NCBI GenBank assembly: GCA_016199685.1 | Contig: JACQGD010000066.1 | Coordinates: forward strand, 1-10,545 | Reading direction: 5' to 3' | DNA: 10,545 nucleotides | Source: Candidatus Saccharimonadota bacterium | Lineage (GTDB): Bacteria > Patescibacteriota > Saccharimonadia > Saccharimonadales > Saccharimonadaceae | Part shown: positions 1-6,100 of the stretch, in pieces | How positions within the stretch are numbered: position 1 is the first letter of the stretch | Layout: every line of letters starts with the position of its first letter | Notes under the pieces: model-generated | Databases searched by the model: none | What the model was told of the DNA's origin: nothing | What the model saw: only the letters and a program-made list of their open reading frames with translations | Translations under genes and position numbers: made by a program

Positions 1-1
1 T

Positions 2-709
2 GTTGTTATTACGGTGCTTGGCATATTGTCGGTGTTGCTTTTCGGCGCCCTATCAGACGTATACGAGACGAACCTTCGATCTGTCGGAAAGACGGTGCAG
101 ACGGGCGATACTCACGGATCGTTATATGTCATCGAACGTGACGTTGTTGCGGCGGAAAGGTTTTTGACGGCAAATACCATTTCTGATCCATCCGCAGTGA
201 CATGGAGCTATGAAGGCAATGAACCGGCCAACCCTGAAAATCAGGTACTTATCGTGAGTACCTATGCAACGACAGAAAGTCTTGCGGCCGACCCTAGTGC
301 GAATCGTTCATTAGTATACGCTGGTCCAAGTTGTAATCAAACGCTTAAAAATAACCTCGTCTACTTTGTGAGTGGTGGAAATCTCTATCGGCGCACTATC
401 GCAAATACAACACCACCTTGCGCAGGTGCGGTCATTGCGCAGAAGCAAAGCTGTGTAAGTGGCAACAATGCGGCATATTGTCAGAGTAGCGATGCGGTAT
501 TGCTAAGTGGCGTGAGTTCGTTCAAGATCGATTACTACACAGATTCAGTATCATCGTCACCACTTTCTTCTCAGTACACGCCGTCGGGCCAGGCAATAGT
601 TGAGAGTGCGGCGATGAAAACAATCAAGATTACAGTGACGACGAAGCAGAGGGTTGGCGCCACTGAATCATCAATAGCAAGTAATTTACGTATAGTACGT
701 CAGAATTAA
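2..709 (+). CDS. PilW/GspJ-like minor type IV pseudopilin, 5'-truncated by window edge
   Basis: C-terminal part of a type IV pilin-like protein, probably a minor pilin of a pilus-tip or pseudopilus complex. The frame is open to the first base. Its first visible codons (V-V-I-T-V-L-G-I-L) align with residues 17-25 of the complete paralogue at 5276-6061, so about 16 N-terminal residues, including the prepilin cleavage site and Glu+5, lie upstream; the GTG at position 14 is an internal valine codon, not the start. Shared features with that paralogue are the end of the hydrophobic helix running into G-A-L-S-D, the L-Y-R-R-T-I motif, the Q-K-Q-S-C motif, and four cysteines in the same order (codons at 332, 419, 452, 479), which probably form disulfides outside the cell. 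The stop is two bases before the next ATG, implying translational coupling. The PilW-like label rests on N-terminal pilin features, size and position between a V-like and an X-like gene (seen in the second cluster); GspJ-like is an equivalent description. Confidence 0.85.
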   Translation, partial: VVITVLGILSVLLFGALSDVYETNLRSVGKTVQTGDTHGSLYVIERDVVAAERFLTANTISDPSAVTWSYEGNEPANPENQVLIVSTYATTESLAADPSANRSLVYAGPSCNQTLKNNLVYFVSGGNLYRRTIANTTPPCAGAVIAQKQSCVSGNNAAYCQSSDAVLLSGVSSFKIDYYTDSVSSSPLSSQYTPSGQAIVESAAMKTIKITVTTKQRVGATESSIASNLRIVRQN

Positions 710-711
710 CC

Positions 712-3159
712 ATGTATAGTAGAATAATCATCTATCGTATTTACCAAGATTTCATTGCACGCAATAAGTTCGCCAATGAGCCACGGAAAGCGGGGTATAT
801 CCTTCCTGTTGTTATCGTGCTGTCACTCGCTATCATGATGATTTTCTCAGTACTTATGCAATCGATCACATCGACGAGTAGTAATCTTAATCAAGCATAT
901 ACAAAGCAGCTTAACAGTGAAGCGGCGCAAGCAGGATTAGCCTATGCAATTAGTTGTCTCAAGACCGGGACAACAACATGGACAACTCTCACTCCATCAA
1001 GTGATTGTGATGGGAACCCCTCTACTGGCAACGACTACGTAGCGCAAACCGATAACTGGAAGTCAACATTTGTTGTCGAATCGCCGGTTGTTACAGGGAG
1101 CATGATGGCTATCGTCGCGAAAGCAACTGTGACTTTTTACGGTGCGTCGGGAAGTACAGTGCAAGTTGTTTCTACGACGGCTAAAAAGTCTGTGCCGCTC
1201 ACAAATACGATTGTTCCAGTTTCGAGTGGGGAAAGTGTGACCGATCTAAGTGTCGATGGCGCGTCTTGTAGTATTGCCAATGGTAAGTTATATTGCTGGG
1301 GAAGAAACGTTTCTGGTGAATTAGGAATTGGAAACACGGCCAATCAGACGACTCCTCAACTGGTTGCTGCGACAAATCCGGGTGATGCTTTTTATAACAA
1401 ACGCGTGAGCGCAGTTGCGACTGGATCAAGACATACGTGTGCGATTGCTGATAGCACTCTGTACTGCTGGGGTCGTAATAGTGATGGTGAGCTTGGTATC
1501 GGAAACTATAATGCAACCTATACGACTCCTCAAGTTGTTGGCGGTGCACTGAGCGGCCGAAAGGTGACGAAAGTGACTGTCGCGCAGGGCTCTATCAATA
1601 ATCATACGTGTGCGATTGCCGATGGAATTGCCTACTGTTGGGGTGCTAATGGCGTGCAGCAACTAGGACAAGCAAACTATGTCACAATCCCATTTGCGGG
1701 AATTGTTGGTATTAATCCCTTTACTCCCGACAAAGCAAGTCGCAATCTTCCTGTTCCAGTCTATGGCTACCATACGGACACTAATGGCTATGATTCCGGC
1801 TCTGACCTCTATGGCAAGAAGGCTGTCGATATCGGTACTGGTGTCGGTGGCTCATGTGCAATTGTAGATGGAGGAGTTTACTGCTGGGGGGATTTAACAC
1901 AGATTATCTTACCTGAATATCCACATCAAAAAACAGGCACGCTGTCTGGAAAAATAGCGATGGCGGGAAGTTTAAATGTAAGCGGTAATACAACATGTTC
2001 CGTTGCCGGAGGAGGGGTTCATTGTAGTGGATTCATACAGGGACGCAACGGCGTACTTGGGTTTTGCTGGGGCAATAATACGAAAGGGCAGGTTGGTACT
2101 GGCGATACCATGGATCGGATCAAACCGACGTCTCCTATGTCAACTGTGGGTATTGTAACGACAAAAGTCGCTGCTGGAGATCAACATACATGTTCGATTG
2201 CAAATGGACAACTCTACTGCTGGGGTGACAATACGTATGGACAAATTGGGATTGGCTCATCAGGTCCGTCACCTGTCCTAACGCCAACACTTGTCTCGTA
2301 TTTTAACGGTAAAACTGTCACGGATGTTAGCGCTGGCAAGACGACAACCTGCGCCATAGCTGACGGTCAGGCCTACTGCTGGGGTGACAATACGACAAAA
2401 CAATTAGGCGACGGAACATTCACTGCGCGCTCTAGTCCAGTGGCGGTTAGCGGTGGTAGTAATGTTCTTACGGGAAAAGCTATTACGAGTATTTCTGCAG
2501 GCGTTACTCATACCTGCGCGGTAGCAAATGCGTCTGCCTACTGTTGGGGTTCGAACAGTAGTGCCGCAACAGGCCTAGGTACTACTTCAGGCATAGCTGA
2601 CCCAACACGAGTTTCCGGAGGCTCTGCTGCGGCGAGCGCTGGTAATATTACTGCCGCCGTCACACAAATTAGCGCAGGCAATGGATTTTCTTGTGCGATT
2701 ATCAATGGAGTTGTGAATTGTTGGGGATTAAGTACTCGTGGACAAACGGGAACTGGCACGACAGCTGTCAAAACTGTCCCAACTCTTGTGAGTGGAGGTG
2801 CTGGGTCACAGCTTGCGACACATATAAGTACTGGCGATACTCACGCCTGTGCTGTAATGCAAAATGATACTCTCTGTTGGGGTGACAACACGAATGGTCA
2901 GATTGGTAATGGTGTCGCAAATGCAACCCCCGTCCTTAGTCCGGTACTTATTGGCGGAGGTGACCTTGTGGGTAGGGCGAGTGTCGTCACGTCAGCAGGA
3001 GGCACTTCAAGCTGTAGCCTTGCAAATGCGACGATACAATGTTGGGGAAGTAATACGAAGGGGCAACTCGGCAATGATTCGCTGACAAATTCTACGCTCC
3101 CGAAAATAACTTCAGATTACACGATTGTCAGTCCACTCGAAGCCGGTATCGTCTTCTAA
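712..3159 (+). CDS. PilX/GspK-like minor pilin fused to an 11-repeat RCC1 beta-propeller (putative pilus-tip adhesin A)
   Basis: Residues 1-28 form an unusually long leader ending A27-G28, a prepilin peptidase type site; the mature protein would begin Y-I-L-P-V, with Val instead of Glu at +5, as in GspK and PilX proteins. A hydrophobic helix spans about 29-52, followed by the PilX-like E-A-A-Q-A-G stretch (70-75). A small pilin domain with two cysteines (C82, C99) and a D-N-W-K-S-T-F motif (114-120) runs to about 165. From about 175 to 800 there are 11 RCC1 repeats, each with a C-x8-C pair ending in C-W-G and usually G-x-L-G-x-G. The second cysteines are at 195, 252, 309, 391, 438, 503, 556, 611, 670, 722 and 777. 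Repeat 5 is abnormal: C438-S-G replaces C-W-G and a C-W-G follows 14 residues later (C452). The tail ends S-P-L-E-A-G-I-V-F. No alternative ATG lies in the leader. RCC1 folds bind proteins or ligands; surface display on a pilus tip is inference. Confidence 0.85.
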   Translation: MYSRIIIYRIYQDFIARNKFANEPRKAGYILPVVIVLSLAIMMIFSVLMQSITSTSSNLNQAYTKQLNSEAAQAGLAYAISCLKTGTTTWTTLTPSSDCDGNPSTGNDYVAQTDNWKSTFVVESPVVTGSMMAIVAKATVTFYGASGSTVQVVSTTAKKSVPLTNTIVPVSSGESVTDLSVDGASCSIANGKLYCWGRNVSGELGIGNTANQTTPQLVAATNPGDAFYNKRVSAVATGSRHTCAIADSTLYCWGRNSDGELGIGNYNATYTTPQVVGGALSGRKVTKVTVAQGSINNHTCAIADGIAYCWGANGVQQLGQANYVTIPFAGIVGINPFTPDKASRNLPVPVYGYHTDTNGYDSGSDLYGKKAVDIGTGVGGSCAIVDGGVYCWGDLTQIILPEYPHQKTGTLSGKIAMAGSLNVSGNTTCSVAGGGVHCSGFIQGRNGVLGFCWGNNTKGQVGTGDTMDRIKPTSPMSTVGIVTTKVAAGDQHTCSIANGQLYCWGDNTYGQIGIGSSGPSPVLTPTLVSYFNGKTVTDVSAGKTTTCAIADGQAYCWGDNTTKQLGDGTFTARSSPVAVSGGSNVLTGKAITSISAGVTHTCAVANASAYCWGSNSSAATGLGTTSGIADPTRVSGGSAAASAGNITAAVTQISAGNGFSCAIINGVVNCWGLSTRGQTGTGTTAVKTVPTLVSGGAGSQLATHISTGDTHACAVMQNDTLCWGDNTNGQIGNGVANATPVLSPVLIGGGDLVGRASVVTSAGGTSSCSLANATIQCWGSNTKGQLGNDSLTNSTLPKITSDYTIVSPLEAGIVF
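1234..3111. repeat. RCC1 repeat array A: 11 tandem coding repeats of about 52-82 codons
   Basis: This is the DNA encoding the RCC1 blades of the 815-residue protein. Distances between successive second cysteines are 57, 57, 82, 47, 65, 53, 55, 59, 52 and 55 codons. The 82-codon unit (repeat 3 to 4) carries an extra loop with an acidic stretch near residues 356-365. The array contains exact in-frame DNA repeats, notably 22 nt at 2214-2235 and 2373-2394, and 17 nt at 1432-1448 and 1603-1619. RCC1 propellers normally close with seven blades, so 11 units do not make an obvious whole number of propellers. Confidence 0.85.
2214..2394. repeat. Pair of perfect 22-nt in-frame direct repeats within array A
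   Basis: Positions 2214-2235 and 2373-2394 are identical over 22 nt. They encode L/A-Y-C-W-G-D-N-T in repeats 6 and 7 and are 159 nt (53 codons) apart, exactly one blade. Recombination or slippage between them would remove or add one blade without a frameshift. Confidence 0.85.
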
Positions 3160-3168
3160 GCCAATCTA

Positions 3169-4734
3169 TTAGAGATCATCTTTTTTGCTACTAATGAATT
3201 TACCCCATTGCTGTACGAGGCGAATGACCGTTTTGAGAGGAAGCTCGATTGCCATATCGAGGATAAGCGTGACAATATTTACTTTTGCATAGTTCTCGCT
3301 AATCCAGCGACCTACGACGACAAACGGAAGGTAGAGAAAATCACGAATGATCGAAATACCATTTTGCTCGGCATCAACTGTCTCAATTTCACGAATAAGC
3401 CGTGAGAGCCGGAAGCCAAGAAAGCTTGCAGTTGAAAGAAATATAAAGAATATAGCGAGGTGGATAAATGAAAATCCGATCATCCATAGTCCAAATCCGA
3501 CACCTCCAAATACAAGAAGGAAAAGAAAGGCGTAAAGGACGTTGAAGACCTTTGAGTATGGCCCAGTCGATGTGTCGGTTGCTGTTAATGTAATGACTGG
3601 ACGCTCAGCGTAAAGAATCGCGTCCATCCGGTCGCTCAGTGCGACAGTATTTACTTGGCCAGGCAATACCAGTGTCAGTCGTAAGAGGATCATATAGACA
3701 GGTGGGAAAAATAAGTTGATAAGCAGTACTGTCCAGAGAATAGCACCATGAACGACGTAGTCGTACGGTACCTCAATACTAAGTCCGATTAAGAATTTCG
3801 TAATAATCAGGAAGATAACACTTTTGACGATGCCGCGATTGATCTTCTCGTTCATTTGCTGATATTCGGTATTTATCTGTGCTTCGTATGCAGCAAGAAA
3901 CTTCTCGCGGTGGGTCATGAGCTCTGCAAGATCAGGGGTGTCATCGACCATTCGCCATAAAACACGAAGTGGCGCACCTCGACGATTGATAATGCGTCCA
4001 ACTTTTTCAGAGTTATCAGGTATGAGGAGCGCATCGAGCTGCTTGTTAAGTGTCAGAAATTGTTCACTATTTTCTGGCGTTGCCTGGTATCGACCCAAAA
4101 GAGCATGTCGGATTGTCGCGTTGTCGGACTTGAGAAGCATGCGGTGTACAGCGATGAACACTGATGTATCGTAGTTATCAGGAATAGTGTTCTTGAAGAG
4201 AGAGTTGACGTCAATTGATTCGACGAAGTAGCGGTACGCAAACTGTGCAAAAGCCGCACGACGCGTATGGTCAGTAAGTATCTCTTCGGTTTGTACCGCC
4301 AGTGTTGCCGTAACCCATTCTTCTGCCGTCGTTGAGCTTCCGTGATCAAGTGCGTATTTATATGTTGTGAAATATCGGGCGGCTTCATTGCTGATTTGTG
4401 CCACAGTACCGACTGGAAGTGAGTCATTTTGTATATAGCCCGCAAGGGTGAGTTCAACCGCAAGTTCTTCGCCGCATTTCGCAATTCGGTCTTCATCACG
4501 AGTAAGAAAGAGCCGACGATAAAAACGACGAATAGCTCGCTGGAGCAGTAAATGCTCCTCGGTGTATTCAGCAGCGTTACGTAACTGCTCATAGGCGGCG
4601 GTCAGCGTACGGCCGGCTCCGACGATGTGTACTTTTTCGGCAGATTTGATGTACTCTTTTCGTTTTTTTGAGTGTGCTTCAGCGCTCTGAAGCATGTCAA
4701 TAAACTGCTGGCCAATTGGTGTAATACTATTCAT
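3169..4734 (-). CDS. Conserved CPR-type multi-pass membrane protein of unknown function (521 aa)
   Basis: I recognise the C-terminal half as resembling a membrane protein recurrent in CPR genomes, but I know no assigned function. Residues 1-300 are soluble and mostly helical, with charged stretches and no catalytic motif that I can identify. Hydrophobic segments follow at about 302-322, 330-357, 396-420 and 423-442. Two further hydrophobic or amphipathic stretches lie at about 464-475 and 485-505, before a short charged tail (K-K-D-D-L). The gene is divergent from the pilV-like gene at 4825 and convergent with the RCC1 gene ending at 3159, with only nine bases between the stops. The start ATG follows a consensus extended -10 by 25 nt; I see no Shine-Dalgarno site and no alternative in-frame start in the leader. 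Its position between two pilin clusters could mean a link to pilus assembly, or could simply be where the duplication fell. Confidence 0.8.
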   Translation of the reverse strand: MNSITPIGQQFIDMLQSAEAHSKKRKEYIKSAEKVHIVGAGRTLTAAYEQLRNAAEYTEEHLLLQRAIRRFYRRLFLTRDEDRIAKCGEELAVELTLAGYIQNDSLPVGTVAQISNEAARYFTTYKYALDHGSSTTAEEWVTATLAVQTEEILTDHTRRAAFAQFAYRYFVESIDVNSLFKNTIPDNYDTSVFIAVHRMLLKSDNATIRHALLGRYQATPENSEQFLTLNKQLDALLIPDNSEKVGRIINRRGAPLRVLWRMVDDTPDLAELMTHREKFLAAYEAQINTEYQQMNEKINRGIVKSVIFLIITKFLIGLSIEVPYDYVVHGAILWTVLLINLFFPPVYMILLRLTLVLPGQVNTVALSDRMDAILYAERPVITLTATDTSTGPYSKVFNVLYAFLFLLVFGGVGFGLWMIGFSFIHLAIFFIFLSTASFLGFRLSRLIREIETVDAEQNGISIIRDFLYLPFVVVGRWISENYAKVNIVTLILDMAIELPLKTVIRLVQQWGKFISSKKDDL

Positions 4735-4759
4735 AAAATAAAGAGGAATTCTTTGACAG

Positions 4760-4768
4760 ATTATACCA
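4760..4768 (-). promoter_or_regulatory. Extended -10 (TGG TATAAT) for the 521-aa membrane protein gene
   Basis: Read on the minus strand, 4768-4760 is TGGTATAAT, a perfect -10 hexamer with a TGn extension. It lies 25 nt upstream of the ATG at 4734, giving a leader of roughly 18-20 nt. I see no convincing -35, which extended -10 promoters tolerate. Confidence 0.6.
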
Positions 4769-4809
4769 TATATATAGCAATTTTGCGGATTTAGTTCTTA
4801 TCTCGCTTG

Positions 4810-4818
4810 TGCTAAAGT
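4810..4818 (+). promoter_or_regulatory. Extended -10-like element (TGC TAAAGT) for the second minor-pilin cluster
   Basis: The TGn plus TAAAGT hexamer (4 of 6 to consensus) ends six bases before the ATG at 4825. A start site about 7 nt downstream would fall on or beside the start codon, predicting a leaderless mRNA. No Shine-Dalgarno sequence lies before 4825. No strong -35 is visible at 17 nt spacing. Confidence 0.45.
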
Positions 4819-4824
4819 GAAGAT

Positions 4825-5286
4825 ATGGACACTCATAAAGAGCAGGCGGGATTTACAATTGTTGAAGTTCTCGTGTCATTGATCGTATTAGCGCTTTTTG
4901 TCGGTTTTTTCTTTCAAATGCATCTGGCAATGGAGTCACAGCGAGTGCTCGTGCTTCGACGATCGGTCGCGAGTGATATTGCATACAAAAATCTTCGTAA
5001 ATTTCCAGCTCGTCCTGGAATCACCACTCAGGATTGTACAAATGCAAATATGGACCTGAGAACGAATGCGATATCGGCTTCGACTGGGCTTGTGCTGGGT
5101 ACACAGGCAAATGTAACGGCAAATATGTATGGCTTCATCGCTGAGAATACGAGTCAACTTCCCGCCTCCTCAACGCAAAAAATAGTTGCATATGCTCCGT
5201 ATGGCTGCGCGTCTACGATTATTCAAATTGTATCATCAGTATCATTTGGTAGCGAAGAAATAAGGCACGTATCGTATGTTAAATAA
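4825..5286 (+). CDS. PilV/GspI-like minor type IV pseudopilin
   Basis: A 153-residue prepilin, and the first gene of the second tip cluster. A nine-residue leader ends A8-G9 and is followed by F-T-I-V-E, so prepilin peptidase cleavage would expose Phe1 with the canonical Glu at +5 (E14 of the precursor). A hydrophobic helix of about 20 residues follows (10-30). The globular part has two cysteines (C71, C128), which could pair once exported. The short length, classical N-terminus and first place in a V-W-X arrangement suggest PilV or GspI; FimU/GspH-like cannot be excluded. The stop overlaps the start of the next gene by 11 bases (5276-5286), indicating translational coupling. An equivalent gene is expected just left of the window, ahead of the truncated PilW-like gene. 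Confidence 0.8.
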   Translation: MDTHKEQAGFTIVEVLVSLIVLALFVGFFFQMHLAMESQRVLVLRRSVASDIAYKNLRKFPARPGITTQDCTNANMDLRTNAISASTGLVLGTQANVTANMYGFIAENTSQLPASSTQKIVAYAPYGCASTIIQIVSSVSFGSEEIRHVSYVK

Positions 5287-6061
5287 AGAAACGACGTCAG
5301 GATTTACCGTTGTTGAACTGATTGTTGTGATGACCGTTATGGGTATTCTTGCTGGTATTGTATTTGGGGCGCTCAGCGACCTTTACTATTCAAATGTGAA
5401 GTCAATTGCTATTACAAGTCAAATCAGTGACACGCGGGGCGCGCTTCATTCGATTGAAGACGACTTGACGCTATCAAATGCGGTAGTAGCCTCATATGCT
5501 CCATTAACTTCCCCGCTTGGGTCTAATGACCAGATGGCACCGTGGAGTTATAGTTACCCTGGCGTAGGCTCACCAATGCAAACACTTATTATAGAGTCTG
5601 CTGCAAGTACACAAACCACGCCCGATAGACGTGACTTTATCATTAACGGCAATACTGCGGTAAGCCCTCAAGGGTGCACGCCGTCTTCAAATTCTGTATT
5701 ACTTTACAATACAATCGTCTTCTTCGTTAAAAATAGCACACTCTACCGTCGCACTATCAATAATCCAAATCCGTGTGGACAGACGATTATCCAAAAACAA
5801 TCATGCGCTGCCGCGTACAGCTCAAACTCGAACTGTCGTGCGGTAGATGCGAGACTTGTCGATAATGTCTCGGCGCTTACCTTCAAGTATTACGCACAGG
5901 CAAGTGACACCGCACCCATGGCAATCGACCCAACGAATGCGGGCACGCTTATACCAACCGCGAAAGCAGTCGACGTCACGATAGAGACGACACGCCGAAT
6001 TGATGGAAAGAGTAATACAATGGCTGCCTCGACAAGAGTTATTGTCAGTAATCGCCAATAA
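5276..6061 (+). CDS. PilW/GspJ-like minor type IV pseudopilin
   Basis: A 261-residue prepilin, paralogous to the truncated gene at the left edge. The leader ends S8-G9 and is followed by F-T-V-V-E, giving Glu at +5 (E14) and a hydrophobic helix at about 10-32. The globular domain has four cysteines (C134, C167, C177, C187) around the conserved L-Y-R-R-T-I and Q-K-Q-S-C motifs shared with the first-cluster copy. It lies between the V-like gene (11-base overlap) and the X-RCC1 gene (39-base gap). In type II secretion and type IV pili, proteins of this kind (GspJ, PilW) form a subcomplex with V/I and X/K partners that starts filament assembly and stays at the tip. That role is inferred here from gene order and N-terminal features, not from a clear domain match in the globular region. 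Confidence 0.82.
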   Translation: MLNKETTSGFTVVELIVVMTVMGILAGIVFGALSDLYYSNVKSIAITSQISDTRGALHSIEDDLTLSNAVVASYAPLTSPLGSNDQMAPWSYSYPGVGSPMQTLIIESAASTQTTPDRRDFIINGNTAVSPQGCTPSSNSVLLYNTIVFFVKNSTLYRRTINNPNPCGQTIIQKQSCAAAYSSNSNCRAVDARLVDNVSALTFKYYAQASDTAPMAIDPTNAGTLIPTAKAVDVTIETTRRIDGKSNTMAASTRVIVSNRQ

Positions 6062-6080
6062 TGCCAGTGCTGGTATAGTC

Positions 6081-6089
6081 TGGTACAAT
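6081..6089 (+). promoter_or_regulatory. Putative internal promoter (TGG TACAAT) ahead of the second PilX-RCC1 gene
   Basis: TGG TACAAT matches the -10 consensus at 5 of 6 positions with a TGn extension. ATGCCA at 6061-6066 sits exactly 17 nt upstream and matches the -35 consensus at 4 of 6. The element ends 11 nt before the GTG at 6101. It could let the propeller gene be expressed separately from the V-W genes. Confidence 0.45.
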
Positions 6090-6100
6090 AAGCATAAGTA

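Noticed and set aside
14..16. GTG at 14 as the start of the first pseudopilin.
   Set aside because: The frame is open upstream to base 2, and those codons align with the middle of the prepilin helix of the paralogue, so this is an internal valine.
1137..2771. Minus-strand open frames inside the RCC1 genes (for example 1199-1549, 2538-2771).
   Set aside because: They mirror the repetitive RCC1 coding pattern, have low-complexity sequence and lack plausible starts; they are shadows of the plus-strand genes.
712..3159. A cytoplasmic or chromatin-type RCC1 (GTPase exchange factor) role.
   Set aside because: The prepilin N-terminus, membrane helix and regular cysteine pairs indicate an exported protein; the RCC1 repeat fold alone does not imply Ran-like exchange activity.
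3160..3190. T-run at about 3180-3186 as an intrinsic terminator for the first RCC1 gene.
   Set aside because: No stem precedes it, and the run is the coding sequence for Lys-Lys at the end of the convergent gene.
4753..4781. Perfect plus-strand TTGACA (4753-4758) as the main promoter of the second pilin cluster.
   Set aside because: The hexamer at 17 nt spacing is AGCAAT (3 of 6); the element at 4810-4818 is better placed, and the minus-strand TATAAT explains part of this sequence. A secondary promoter remains possible.
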